This document shows, in pieces, positions 8,646 through 17,752 of a DNA stretch of 64,000 bases. A model generated the notes under the pieces. That model did not search any database. It was given only the letters and a program-made list of their open reading frames with translations, and was not told the DNA's origin. Numbering within the stretch: position 1 is the first letter of the stretch; every line of letters begins with the position of its first letter. Both the position numbers and the translations under genes were made by a program. Origin of the DNA: an uncultured Lachnospiraceae bacterium (GTDB lineage: Bacteria > Bacillota > Clostridia > Lachnospirales > Lachnospiraceae); assembly GCA_947577185.1 (NCBI GenBank), contig CANPUE010000001.1, positions 1-64,000 on the forward strand, read 5' to 3'.

Positions 8646-9494
8646 ATGAGACAGGTTGACCTGCACGTACATTCCAATAAATCTGACGGCACGTTCTCAC
8701 CAAAAGAACTGGTAGATTATGCCCTGCAAAAAAACATTCCCGCCTTTGCCCTGACAGACCATGACACAGTCGACGGACTGTCAGAGGCTGTCACCTACGC
8801 GGAGGACAAACCCGTTGAAGTAATACCGGGGATTGAATTTTCGACCGAGTATGAAGGAAAAGACGTTCACATTGTCGGGCTTTATATTCAGTATGAATCC
8901 CCCTCTTTTCAGACACAGTTGCAGGCTTTTGTCGACTCCCGCATTCGGCGCAATATCAAAATGTGCAGGAATCTGCAGGAAGCCGGCATTGATATCACCT
9001 TCGACAAACTCCGCGCGGAAAATCCCGGCGCCGTGATCACGAGGGCGCACTATGCCGCCTATCTGTTAGAACATGGTTACGTAAAAGAGCGGGCGGAAGC
9101 TTTTTCAAAATACGTCGGTGATACGTGCAAATATTTCGTACCGCGGGAAAAAATTACGCCCATTCAGGCGGTAGAACTGATCTTACAGGCACACGGTGTC
9201 CCTTTTTTGGCACATCCTCCTCTTTATCATCTGGAAAATGATCGGCTGGAAACGCTGGTGAAAACGCTGAAAGAAGCAGGACTGCTGGGGATCGAAACGC
9301 TTTACAGCACTTATAACGGACAGGAAGAACGCGATATGTTTCGCCTGGCAAAAAAATATGACCTTCTGCCCGGCGGCGGTTCCGACTTCCACGGGGAAAA
9401 CAAACCGGGACTGGACCTCGCCACAGGATATGGGAAACTGTTCGTACCGGAGGATATGTGGCAGGCCATCAAAGAAAAAGCGAAAGGACAATAA
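8646..9494 (+). CDS. PHP-domain phosphoesterase
   Basis: Metal-dependent phosphoesterase of the PHP family (TrpH/YciV type), 282 residues. The ATG at 8646 is preceded by GGGAGG. Metal-binding motifs DLHVHSNKSDG (5-15), TDHD (37-40), PGIEFS, FLAHPP and GGGSDFHG (near 242-249) are all present. Relatives are 3',5'-nucleotide bisphosphate or 5' RNA phosphatases; which applies cannot be told from sequence alone. It sits 49 bases after the ABC-F gene and 5 bases before the HAD gene, so the three probably share a transcript. Confidence 0.9.
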   Translation: MRQVDLHVHSNKSDGTFSPKELVDYALQKNIPAFALTDHDTVDGLSEAVTYAEDKPVEVIPGIEFSTEYEGKDVHIVGLYIQYESPSFQTQLQAFVDSRIRRNIKMCRNLQEAGIDITFDKLRAENPGAVITRAHYAAYLLEHGYVKERAEAFSKYVGDTCKYFVPREKITPIQAVELILQAHGVPFLAHPPLYHLENDRLETLVKTLKEAGLLGIETLYSTYNGQEERDMFRLAKKYDLLPGGGSDFHGENKPGLDLATGYGKLFVPEDMWQAIKEKAKGQ

Positions 9495-9499
9495 CCCCC

Positions 9500-10306
9500 A
9501 TGAAACTATTATTCACAGATCTTGACGGAACTTTACTAAATAGAGCGAGCCGGGTTTCGGCAGGGACGAAGGCTTTTTTAGACGGGTTCACACAAGCGGG
9601 GAATAAGCTGATCTTCTCATCGGGAAGGCCGCTGCAGAGCATCCTGGAAGTGAAGGAACAGGCGGGCCTTAACTATCCCGGCGTCATGGTGATCGCAAGC
9701 AACGGTACGCTTGTCTATGACTGCGACAGTGGGAAAAATATCCTGGAAAGAAGAATGCCGTTTTCTTATGTGGCATATCTTCAGAAACAGGCTGACGCAC
9801 TGAACCTTCATATTCAGACTTATACGGAGAATGAGGTAGTCACTGCAAGAGACGACGAAGAGATCCGCTTTTACCGCGAGAGGATCCATCTGCCGCTGCT
9901 TCTCGCGGATGACTATGTTTCTTTTTTGAAAAAGGAACCGTTTAAAATGCTGGCGATTGATTTACATAACCGCAGCAGACTGGACACATTCTGCGAAGCG
10001 ATCAACGACTGGGCCAAAGATAAAATCCAGTATATTTTTTCTAACGGCATGTATCTGGAACTGTTTGTCAAAGAGGCGGGGAAGGGAAATGCAGTCCGCT
10101 ATGTATGCGACTATTTCGGCGTTCCCCTATCGGATGCCTACGCCGCCGGAGATGCCGACAATGATATCTCCATGCTGGAAGCCGCAGGATGCGGTATCGC
10201 CATGCAGAATGCTTCTCCCATCGTAAAAGAAGCCGCCGATGCCATTACCGAATACGATAACGACAACGACGGGCTCGCTCTGTTTATGCAGTCCATTCTG
10301 GGTTGA
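9500..10306 (+). CDS. Cof-type HAD-IIB hydrolase
   Basis: Haloacid dehalogenase-like phosphatase of 268 residues. Motif I TDLDGTLL has both aspartates (D7, D9); motif II is SSGRP; motif IV is AAGDADNDISML near 215-226; the C2B cap lies between. Cof-type enzymes dephosphorylate small sugar phosphates or cofactors with broad range. Start at ATG 9500, five bases after the PHP stop; AAAGGA lies about 11 bases upstream. Confidence 0.92.
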   Translation: MKLLFTDLDGTLLNRASRVSAGTKAFLDGFTQAGNKLIFSSGRPLQSILEVKEQAGLNYPGVMVIASNGTLVYDCDSGKNILERRMPFSYVAYLQKQADALNLHIQTYTENEVVTARDDEEIRFYRERIHLPLLLADDYVSFLKKEPFKMLAIDLHNRSRLDTFCEAINDWAKDKIQYIFSNGMYLELFVKEAGKGNAVRYVCDYFGVPLSDAYAAGDADNDISMLEAAGCGIAMQNASPIVKEAADAITEYDNDNDGLALFMQSILG

Positions 10307-10326
10307 AAATCAAAGGCTTTTCAACC
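10301..10326. terminator. Hairpin between converging genes
   Basis: GGTTGAAAA / TTTTCAACC with an 8-base loop overlaps the 3' ends of both converging genes. There is no T-tract. The same hairpin type ends the dispersed repeats at 15024-15187. Confidence 0.45.
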
Positions 10327-10578
10327 CTCCACGATCAGATATCTTCCGTCCCCAATCTCAAAGACCTCATCCGCTTCCAAAATTTCTTCCTCATCTGCGC
10401 CTTCCATATCCACGCCCTGTTCATCAAAATAGTCCCACACCTCTTTGACGGAATTCACTACAACTGCCATACATTCCTCTAAGAAACTATCTGCCTCTTC
10501 CAGATTCTCCGCCACTCTCTCCGGGAACAGCTGTTCCTGTTTCTTCAGAAAACATTGTAATACCGCATCATCAAACAT
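10321..10578 (-). CDS. Small acidic protein of unknown function
   Basis: 85 residues, very acidic (MFDDAVLQCFLKKQEQL at the start; DMEGADEEEILEAD in the C-terminal half; ends GDGRYLIVEG). The start has AAGGGGGT upstream. I recognise the look of a conserved Lachnospiraceae protein but no characterised domain. No signal peptide or membrane segment. It lies downstream of maf on the same strand, 67 bases apart, possibly the last gene of the ppx-ppk-maf transcript. Confidence 0.75.
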   Translation of the reverse strand: MFDDAVLQCFLKKQEQLFPERVAENLEEADSFLEECMAVVVNSVKEVWDYFDEQGVDMEGADEEEILEADEVFEIGDGRYLIVEG

Positions 10579-10645
10579 AAATTTTACCCCCTTGTAATCT
10601 TTTTGTGTTTGTTGTTTTATCTTCTTTCAATGACTGTCACTTTCA

Positions 10646-11236
10646 CTACAGCAGTTCCCGCTGTTTCATTTCCTGATAAAGCCTGCCGACCGGCAGCCCC
10701 ACCACATTGGCATAATCACCGCAGACCCCCTGAATATACGCCGCGAACCGCCCCTGAATCGCATAGGCTCCGGCCTTATCCATCGGCTCTCCGGAATCAA
10801 TATACTGTCCGATCTCTTCCTCCGTCATGGGAAAGACCGTGACATCCGTACATTCGTGAAAGGTGTGGAACATTGCCGGCATATCCTGATATTTCCAGGC
10901 AAGCGTGACGCCGGTATAGACCTGATGGCTCTTGCCCTGCAGTTCCCACAGCATATCAAACGCCGCTTCCTTATCCTTTGGTTTCCCCATGATCTTATTC
11001 CAGCAGGACACGACCGTGTCTGCACCGATCACGACAAAATCTTCTTTCATCGTATCGGCCAGCTGTCCGCAGATATCGACCGCTTTTTGATAAGAGAGCT
11101 GCTCCACGATCTTTTCCGGCGCTTCTTCCACGATCTCCTCCTCTTTTAAACTGGGCATCGTCTTAAAACTAAGCCCGATCTGACGCATCAGTTCTTTCCT
11201 CCGCGGTGAAGCGGATGCTAAAATAATCTTCATCAT
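10646..11236 (-). CDS. maf: Maf-family nucleoside triphosphate pyrophosphatase
   Basis: Hydrolyses non-canonical or modified NTPs to the monophosphate; 196 residues, usual length. ASASPRRKEL at 7-16 is the Maf phosphate-binding signature; GADTVV (71-76), MGKPKD (83-88), YTGVTL and the GEPMDKAGAYAIQG block with GDYANVVGLP complete the family pattern. Two adjacent ATGs occur; the second, 11233, has the better distance to AAAGGA. Ten bases after ppk, so in the same operon. Confidence 0.94.
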   Translation of the reverse strand: MMKIILASASPRRKELMRQIGLSFKTMPSLKEEEIVEEAPEKIVEQLSYQKAVDICGQLADTMKEDFVVIGADTVVSCWNKIMGKPKDKEAAFDMLWELQGKSHQVYTGVTLAWKYQDMPAMFHTFHECTDVTVFPMTEEEIGQYIDSGEPMDKAGAYAIQGRFAAYIQGVCGDYANVVGLPVGRLYQEMKQRELL

Positions 11237-11246
11237 ACTTCCTTTC

Positions 11247-13394
11247 TTATGTTATGTTATGCCGCATCTCCGGAATAAAGACACGCCTTTGTGCGCCGCC
11301 TTCCTCCCGTTTGGCCGTCCGTTTTGCTTCCATACAAAATTCCAGCTGGGAATTGAAATTTTCATCCTCCTGATTCCCCACTTTCTCATAAGTGCCGTCA
11401 GGGCGCAGTAAATGTGCTTTCGCCGTATCGTTTCGCTGCATTTCCAGAATATGCAGGATCTTTTTTTGCAGTTCCGGTTTCTCGACCGGGAACATGATCT
11501 CCACACGCCTTTCAAGATTTCTCGGCATCCAGTCCGCACTGGCACAGTAATATTCCGGCCGGCCCCCGTTTTCAAAATAGAAGATGCGCGCGTGTTCCAG
11601 ATAATATCCTACGATTGAGCGGACGCTTATCCTGTCGCCGATACCGGGCAGCCCTGTTTTCAGGCAGCAGATCCCGCGGATGATCAGATCGATCTGGACG
11701 CCTGCCGCGGCGGCCTCATAAAGCGCGCAGATAATATCCTTATCGCAGAGAGAATTCATCTTGGCGATGATATGTGCCTGTTTCCCCTGCAGAGCATGTT
11801 CCTTCTCTCTGTTAATCAGATACAGGAACCTGTTTTTTAACCACAGCGGCGCCAGAGAGAGCTTATTCCAGGAACGCGGCTCCGAATAACCCGAAAGCAT
11901 ATTAAAGACTGCCGTGGCATCTTCCCCGATCGTCTCGGAGCAGGTCAGAAGGCCCAGATCCGTATAAAGCTTGGCCGTAGAATCGTTATAGTTTCCGGTC
12001 CCCAGATGAACATATCTGCGGATCCCGTTTTCTTCCCGCCTGACGACCAGTGTGATCTTACTGTGGGTCTTTAGTCCTACCAACCCGTAAATTACATGAC
12101 ATCCCGCCTTTTCCAGCCTTCTCGCCCATACAATATTGTTTTCCTCGTCGAACCTTGCCTTTAATTCCACCAGCACGGAAACCTGCTTTCCGTTATCGGC
12201 CGCCTGCTCAAGCGCCGCAATGATCGGCGAATTACCGCTGACTCTGTAAAGCGTCTGCTTGATGGCAAGCACATCCGGGTCTTTTGCCGCCTGTCTGATA
12301 AACCGCACAACCGGCTCGAACGTCTGATAGGGATGATACATCAAAATATCACCTTCCCGTATGCAGGCAAACACATCGGCATCCTCCGGCAGTTCCGGTA
12401 TCGGCTGCGGTCTGGCATAGCGGTGTTCTTTCAAGTGATGAAAGCCGTCCAGATCATACATTTTCATCAAAAAAGTCATATCGAGCGGTCCGTTAATCGG
12501 ATAGATATCTTCTTTTCCGATATACAGATCATCCTGAATGATCTTTAAGAGCCGTTCATCCATCCCCTCTTCCACTTCCAGCCGGATGGCCTGGCCCCAC
12601 TGTCTTTTCTTGAGCTGTTTTTCGATCTCTTTGAGCAGATCCGCCGTCTCTTCTTCTTCGATAAGCAGGTCGGCATTGCGCATGATCCGAAACGGATACG
12701 AGCATACAATGTCATAATTTAAAAACAGCTTATGGATATTGCGCTCGATCACCTCTTCTAAGAGGATCACTTTTTTTCCTTCCTGTGAGGGGATCTGCAC
12801 GATCCTTGAGAGCACGCCCGGCACCTGAACCGTTGCAAACTCCAGCTCTTCCTCTCCGCTTTTTTTCTTTACAAGCGCCCCGATATTCAGGGTTTTATTG
12901 CGTATGAGCGGAAACGGTCTGGAGGAATCCACCGCCATGGGGGTCAGTACCGGATAGACCTCATTTTCAAAGTAATGATCCACATATACGGCCTCCTCCT
13001 TTGACAGATTCTCATGATGATGAATGATACGAAGTCCGTTTTCCATTAGCTGCGGCCTTAACGCATCATTATATGTAGCATACTGCTCCCGTACCAGCGC
13101 ATGCGTTTCCTGATTGACAAACGAAAGCTGCTGCTGCGGTGTCAGTCCTGCGATATCTTTTTTGGTATAAGCAGCATTCACCATATCCTTTAAGGACGCC
13201 ACCCTGACCATAAAAAATTCATCCAGATTCGAGGCAGAGATTCCTAAAAATTTTAATCGTTCAAACAAAGGCTGCCGCTCGTCCTGTGCCTCACTCAGAA
13301 CCCTTTTATCAAAAAGAAGCCAGCTTAACTCCCTGTTCGTATAATTTTCAGATTGAAAATATTTTGATTTGGAAAATTCTGATTTTTCCGCCAT
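11247..13394 (-). CDS. ppk1: Polyphosphate kinase 1
   Basis: Makes polyphosphate from ATP, reversibly; 715 residues as in PPK1. N-terminal domain begins NRELSWLLFDKRVL, then the head domain with SNLDEFFMVRV; the two phospholipase-D-like catalytic domains carry the autophosphorylated histidine in VHLGTGNYND (near 461) and the second histidine in LEHARIFYF (near 598). Located 46 bases after ppx on the same strand and 10 bases before maf. Synthesis and breakdown enzymes in one operon suggest joint control of the polyphosphate pool. Confidence 0.97.
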   Translation of the reverse strand: MAEKSEFSKSKYFQSENYTNRELSWLLFDKRVLSEAQDERQPLFERLKFLGISASNLDEFFMVRVASLKDMVNAAYTKKDIAGLTPQQQLSFVNQETHALVREQYATYNDALRPQLMENGLRIIHHHENLSKEEAVYVDHYFENEVYPVLTPMAVDSSRPFPLIRNKTLNIGALVKKKSGEEELEFATVQVPGVLSRIVQIPSQEGKKVILLEEVIERNIHKLFLNYDIVCSYPFRIMRNADLLIEEEETADLLKEIEKQLKKRQWGQAIRLEVEEGMDERLLKIIQDDLYIGKEDIYPINGPLDMTFLMKMYDLDGFHHLKEHRYARPQPIPELPEDADVFACIREGDILMYHPYQTFEPVVRFIRQAAKDPDVLAIKQTLYRVSGNSPIIAALEQAADNGKQVSVLVELKARFDEENNIVWARRLEKAGCHVIYGLVGLKTHSKITLVVRREENGIRRYVHLGTGNYNDSTAKLYTDLGLLTCSETIGEDATAVFNMLSGYSEPRSWNKLSLAPLWLKNRFLYLINREKEHALQGKQAHIIAKMNSLCDKDIICALYEAAAAGVQIDLIIRGICCLKTGLPGIGDRISVRSIVGYYLEHARIFYFENGGRPEYYCASADWMPRNLERRVEIMFPVEKPELQKKILHILEMQRNDTAKAHLLRPDGTYEKVGNQEDENFNSQLEFCMEAKRTAKREEGGAQRRVFIPEMRHNIT

Positions 13395-13440
13395 AACGTT
13401 TTGTCCTGTCCTTTCCGGTTTTTCTTTCCTTCAGGGCAAA

Positions 13441-14973
13441 TCATTCCCTCTTTTGCCGGATCACCGGCTTCACACTGTAAACCTCTTCAAAGAAATCCGC
13501 CCTTTTATAAAACAACCCCTTTTCCAGCGTAATATCAACAGATGTATCGATCGTAATGATCAGTTTTTCGTCCTGCAAAGAGGTCTTGATATCTTTAAAC
13601 TTCTGTTTATGGCTCCTGTCAAGCCCATTGGCGACTTTAAGAATCGCCGTCAGCTTCGCGATCTTCAAATAGGCCGCACGATCTAAATTAATATGCTGCC
13701 CTATCATTTCATAATAGTCAAAATCCATATGATTATACTTGACAGTATTTGCTACGATCTCCCGCTCGATATGGGAAAGACCGATGATTTCGGTTGACAT
13801 AATAATATTATAAGAGCATTCGCCCAGATTCACCAGACTGATATATTTCCCACAGTCATGCAGGATCGTGGCCAGTTGTAAAAGCAGCCGCTCCCGCTTC
13901 CCCAGGCCGTGAACTTTTTTCATGCTGTCAAAAATCGTCACTGCGATCTTTTCCAGCGTCTCGCTCCGGCGCCTGCTTCCCATATACCGTTTGCTGATAT
14001 TCTGGGCACAGGCGATGATATCCTGCTCAAAATTATGACTTTCCCGGATGATCTTATTCTTTTCCCCATACTCATAGGCGATACCGTCACACAAAGTCAC
14101 GCCGGGCACCCAGATCGACTGCGCCCCCATGACTTTTACAACCCGGTTCAGCAATACGCTGGAAATATATAACAAAGGAATATTCTCTTCCGGCATATCC
14201 AGTATCCTTGCCGCCTCCATAACAGATTTTTCCCTGATCTTTGCCAGATACAGATCCATCTCGGAAGCTTCCACGCACTCATCTGCCAGCCGTTTCATCC
14301 GATGCTCTACGACCGTCGAAATATAATCGTCGACCACAATGATATTTTCGATCTTTCTGTCTTTCAGATACAGTTTCTTAAAGACCGCAAGCTGGGAACT
14401 GATAAATTCATCTATGATATTTTCATACTGACTCGGTTTCAGATTCAAATGACTCATGCTGTCCTGCAGCCGCAGAATGCCCAGCCTCATATTCTGTGTT
14501 GTGACAAGCGAATCCTTCACAAAAAGGGAAATCTGGATGCTGCCGCCGCCGATATCCAGAATCGCAGTCTCTTTTTCAATGACTTTATTAAAAATCTTTC
14601 CCTTGGATGCGATGGATTTATAATCCAGAAATCTCTGTTCGGAGTTGCTCAAAACTTCAATCCTGATACCGGTTCTCTGTTCGATCTGGTCTAATATGAT
14701 GATGGCGTTATCCGTCTCACGGATCGCGCTGGTTCCGTACGCCCGATAATCGTCTACATGATAGCCCGCCATGATCTCCCGGTATTCCCGCAGGACACGG
14801 CACAGTTCATTCACTCTGTCATAACTGATCTTTCCGGTGGCATACGTGTCTGTTCCCAGGTCGATACGATGTATGATGCAATCAATCTCTTTGAGACCGT
14901 TTTGCCTCGAGATCTCAAATATTTTCAAGGATAACTCATACGATCCGACATCGATCGCCGCAAATGTTTTCAT
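13441..14973 (-). CDS. ppx: Ppx/GppA exopolyphosphatase with HD domain
   Basis: Removes terminal phosphate from polyphosphate (or from pppGpp). Start at ATG 14973 after a GGGGGG-rich ribosome site, giving 510 residues; a longer frame to 15033 is less likely. The N-terminal actin-like domain has AAIDVGSYEL, YGTSAIRET and the nucleotide loop DIGGGSIQ near 140. The C-terminal HD-type domain shows LHDCGKY near 370 and NTVKYNH. Upstream of ppk. The dispersed repeat at 15024-15187 lies directly before it. Confidence 0.93.
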   Translation of the reverse strand: MKTFAAIDVGSYELSLKIFEISRQNGLKEIDCIIHRIDLGTDTYATGKISYDRVNELCRVLREYREIMAGYHVDDYRAYGTSAIRETDNAIIILDQIEQRTGIRIEVLSNSEQRFLDYKSIASKGKIFNKVIEKETAILDIGGGSIQISLFVKDSLVTTQNMRLGILRLQDSMSHLNLKPSQYENIIDEFISSQLAVFKKLYLKDRKIENIIVVDDYISTVVEHRMKRLADECVEASEMDLYLAKIREKSVMEAARILDMPEENIPLLYISSVLLNRVVKVMGAQSIWVPGVTLCDGIAYEYGEKNKIIRESHNFEQDIIACAQNISKRYMGSRRRSETLEKIAVTIFDSMKKVHGLGKRERLLLQLATILHDCGKYISLVNLGECSYNIIMSTEIIGLSHIEREIVANTVKYNHMDFDYYEMIGQHINLDRAAYLKIAKLTAILKVANGLDRSHKQKFKDIKTSLQDEKLIITIDTSVDITLEKGLFYKRADFFEEVYSVKPVIRQKRE

Positions 14974-15023
14974 GAAAAATCCCCCCTGTTCTTTTCTGCC
15001 TGTCTTGCGGCTGCACAAATTCG

Positions 15024-15187
15024 AGGTTGACAAATCTCTGATTTTTCAACCCATTCCTCATGTCAGAGCAGTTTACTGCGATGACAGTGCGATGAGAAAT
15101 TCGCGCAAGTGATTTCTCATCTGCATTCACGGCACATTTGAGACTCTGACTCAAATTGCCGGTTGAAAAATCTCTGATTTTTCAACC
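15024..15187. repeat. Dispersed intergenic repeat, copy A
   Basis: Core 15061-15187 shares several blocks with 37299-37425: TGTCAGAGCAGTT and ACTGCGATGACA at one end, GGCACATT, CTCTGA and TCAAATTGCC, then a hairpin. Copy A is flanked on both sides by a GGTTGAAAAA-type hairpin (15024-15052 and 15161-15187). The block at 15061-15086 is itself an interrupted palindrome. No reading frame; probably a REP/MITE-like element or a structured leader of ppx. Confidence 0.7.
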
Positions 15188-16458
15188 TATTGACCCAGCA
15201 AATAGTCTATAAACTGCTGTGCCGTCCTGCCAGAGAGTCCTCCATGGGACAGCTCCCATTTGTTGGCTTCCAAAAGAAGTTCGTCCTCCTCCATGGCGAC
15301 CCCGCAGCGTCCGGCAAGTGTCTTTACGATCTGCTGGAACTGCTTTTTGTCCGGTGAGCCGAAATAAATCGTCACACCGAAACGCGCCGCCAGCGACAGC
15401 TTCTCCTGCACGGTATCCCCCGCATGCAGATCATCCCGTCTGTCCTCCTTATCGCTGAATTTCTCGCGAATCAGATGCCTGCGGTTAGAGGTTGCATAGA
15501 TAAGCACATTATTCGGCTTCTTTTCAAGACCGCCCTCGATCACCGCTTTCAAATACTTATATTCCGTTTCAAAATCCTCAAAGCTCAGATCGTCCATATA
15601 AATAATAAACTTATAGTTGCGGTTTTTGATCTGGGAGATCACGTCGTTTAAATCCTGAAACTGATGCTTATAAATCTCAATGATACGCACTCCCTGGTCA
15701 TAATATTCATTGGCAATCGCTTTAATGCTGGAAGATTTTCCGGTACCGGCATCCCCAAACAAAAGACAGTTATTGGCCCGTCTGCCATTGACAAACGCCT
15801 CCGTGTTATTGATCAGCTTCTTCTTTGGGATCTCATATCCCACCAGATCGTCAAGATGAACATGCGCAATATTGAGGATCGGTTCGATGACGGCGCCTTC
15901 TTTTTCATGGCGCACGCGGAATGCCTTATGTAAACCAAAACGTCCGACACCGTAATCCTGATAAAACGCCGTCAGTGTCTCCTTCATTTCCTCCGCCGTA
16001 TCATCCTCTCTGAACTGGATTGCCAGATGGCAGATCCTGTCCCGGATCCTCGCATTGTAGACTCTGCTTTCCTCCAGACTGCTCTGATAGGATAACAGCG
16101 ACGTAAATTCCGGGATCTGCAAAACCACTGTCAGGTCCGTAAAATCATAATCATAAAGTTCCTTGAAAATCCGGATGTCATGAAGCGCGAACTCGTTGAT
16201 CGTTCCCTTCACGTTTCCTCTGATCTCACAGGCCATGCTGTAGCTGTTCTCATGATTGACGAGCAGATTCGTCAGATAACAATGCCAGAGATTGCCATAA
16301 AAACCATGCGACGATGCCGTTTCCAACAGCCTGTGCATACAGTCATAGCAAAACGCCCGATCCCGCTCCTCCTTATAATGCTTCATCAGATGCACCATAT
16401 CATAAAGCAGTTCTCCCTGCCCGAACTCTTTATATAAAATCAATTCTTCTACTCTCAT
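15187..16458 (-). CDS. DUF815-type AAA+ ATPase
   Basis: Predicted cytosolic AAA+ ATPase of 423 residues (from ATG 16458; the ATG at 16467 lies too close to AAAGGA). The helical N-terminal half has no known motif. Walker A GDAGTGKSSS is near 235 and Walker B FIIYMDDLSFE near 283, followed by sensor-like YATSNRRHLI and the family-typical FSDKEDRRDDLHAGDTVQEK stretch. DUF815 proteins are widespread in Clostridia; their substrate is unknown. It lies 25 bases after pheA on the same strand. Confidence 0.88.
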   Translation of the reverse strand: MRVEELILYKEFGQGELLYDMVHLMKHYKEERDRAFCYDCMHRLLETASSHGFYGNLWHCYLTNLLVNHENSYSMACEIRGNVKGTINEFALHDIRIFKELYDYDFTDLTVVLQIPEFTSLLSYQSSLEESRVYNARIRDRICHLAIQFREDDTAEEMKETLTAFYQDYGVGRFGLHKAFRVRHEKEGAVIEPILNIAHVHLDDLVGYEIPKKKLINNTEAFVNGRRANNCLLFGDAGTGKSSSIKAIANEYYDQGVRIIEIYKHQFQDLNDVISQIKNRNYKFIIYMDDLSFEDFETEYKYLKAVIEGGLEKKPNNVLIYATSNRRHLIREKFSDKEDRRDDLHAGDTVQEKLSLAARFGVTIYFGSPDKKQFQQIVKTLAGRCGVAMEEDELLLEANKWELSHGGLSGRTAQQFIDYLLGQ

Positions 16459-16483
16459 ATGTCTCATTCCTTTCGGCCGTCTC

Positions 16484-17611
16484 TCAGTAATTCCCCAGAA
16501 TCCTCAGATTCCTCGCTTCTTCCCGCAGTCCCCGCAGTGCATTTTTGACCGCACTGTCCGCAAGGTTTCCGTCGAAATCTATAAAAAACCGATATTCCCA
16601 GTTGCGGTCTTCCAACGGTCTGCTCTCGATTCTGGTCATATTCAGATGATTATAGATAAAATGAGAAAGCATGTGATACAAAGAACCGCTCTCGTGCGGA
16701 ACCTCAAAACAGATGCTGACCTTATTTGCATTTTTTAAAAAAATCTTCTGATTCGTGACAACAACAAATCGTGTGGAGTTTGTCTGTGAATGGTTAACGC
16801 CGCGTTCTAAAATTTCCAGTCCGTAAATTTCTGCCGCATTTTCACTCGCGATCGCCGCCTGCGTCCTGTCTTTGTCTTCTTTGACTTTTCTCGCCGCAAA
16901 CGCATTATTCTGCATACTGATCTGCTTCCATGAAGAATGCATATCCAGATATCTGGAACTCTGCATCAGAGACTGCGGATGAGAGAATACTGTACGGATC
17001 TCTTCTTTCGCCGTACCGGGCAGCGCCATGAGGCAGTGCTCAACGCGGATGATCTGTTCTCCTACGATATAATTCTCAAACTCCACAAAAAGATCATAGA
17101 TTTCATTGACAATGCCGGCGGTGGAATTTTCGATAGGCAAAACGGCATAGTCTGCGCTCCCTTCCTCGATCGCGCACATGGCATCCCGGAAGGTATCTAC
17201 ATGAAACGCATTCACATGCGCTCCGAAAAAAGCCTGCATCGCCATCTGGGAATAAGAACCTTCCGCCCCCTGGAAAACCACGCGCGCGTTTTCCTGATCC
17301 AGCGAATCCACACCGATAAACGGCAGTCTGCCAGCGCTTCCCTTCTCCCCAAGCTTTTTGTACTGTAACTTCCTGCTCATCGACATGATCTGTTCAAACA
17401 GTTCCTCAACACCCATGCCGTTAAACGCATTATGTGTCAGGGATTTTACTTTGCGCAGTTTCTCAATCTCCCGTTCCCGGTCAAACACCTTTTTCCCTGT
17501 CTCTATTTTATAGTCCGCCACCTGTGAACAGACGTCCATCCGCTTCTCATACAGCTGTACGATCTGCCCGTCAATCTCATCAATCTGCTGTCTTAAAACT
17601 GCTAAATCCAT
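16484..17611 (-). CDS. pheA: Bifunctional chorismate mutase / prephenate dehydratase (P-protein)
   Basis: Converts chorismate via prephenate to phenylpyruvate for phenylalanine synthesis; 375 residues. AroQ-type chorismate mutase covers residues 1-85 (IDEIDGQIVQLYEKRM, VFDREREIEKLR), the dehydratase about 105-285 (FQGAEGSYSQMA, ENSTAGIVNEIYD, HSQTNSTRFVVV with the catalytic TRF), and a regulatory ACT domain the rest, with the phenylalanine-sensing ESRP near 326. Feedback inhibition by phenylalanine is expected. The promoter at 17654-17682 precedes it; the DUF815 gene follows closely. Confidence 0.96.
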   Translation of the reverse strand: MDLAVLRQQIDEIDGQIVQLYEKRMDVCSQVADYKIETGKKVFDREREIEKLRKVKSLTHNAFNGMGVEELFEQIMSMSRKLQYKKLGEKGSAGRLPFIGVDSLDQENARVVFQGAEGSYSQMAMQAFFGAHVNAFHVDTFRDAMCAIEEGSADYAVLPIENSTAGIVNEIYDLFVEFENYIVGEQIIRVEHCLMALPGTAKEEIRTVFSHPQSLMQSSRYLDMHSSWKQISMQNNAFAARKVKEDKDRTQAAIASENAAEIYGLEILERGVNHSQTNSTRFVVVTNQKIFLKNANKVSICFEVPHESGSLYHMLSHFIYNHLNMTRIESRPLEDRNWEYRFFIDFDGNLADSAVKNALRGLREEARNLRILGNY

Positions 17612-17653
17612 TGTACCTTCATACCTTTCTTATGCTGTTCTCACACTAGCATA

Positions 17654-17682
17654 ATAATATAACAAAACACACTTGATAGCAA
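17654..17682 (-). promoter_or_regulatory. Promoter for pheA
   Basis: On the minus strand TTGCTA (17682-17677), 17-base spacer, TATTAT (17659-17654), 42 bases before the pheA ATG. It overlaps the divergent promoter at 17673-17701. Confidence 0.6.
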
Positions 17683-17701
17683 GCGGGTTTGCGACTATAC
17701 T
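17673..17701 (+). promoter_or_regulatory. Promoter for the DUF5050 protein gene
   Basis: TTGATA (17673-17678), 17-base spacer, TATACT (17696-17701), about 50 bases before the ATG at 17753. It shares bases with the pheA promoter on the other strand, so the two may compete. Confidence 0.65.
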
Positions 17702-17752
17702 ATAGATAAATTAACAGAAAAAATACAGTACTTTCTAAAAGGAGACTTGCAC

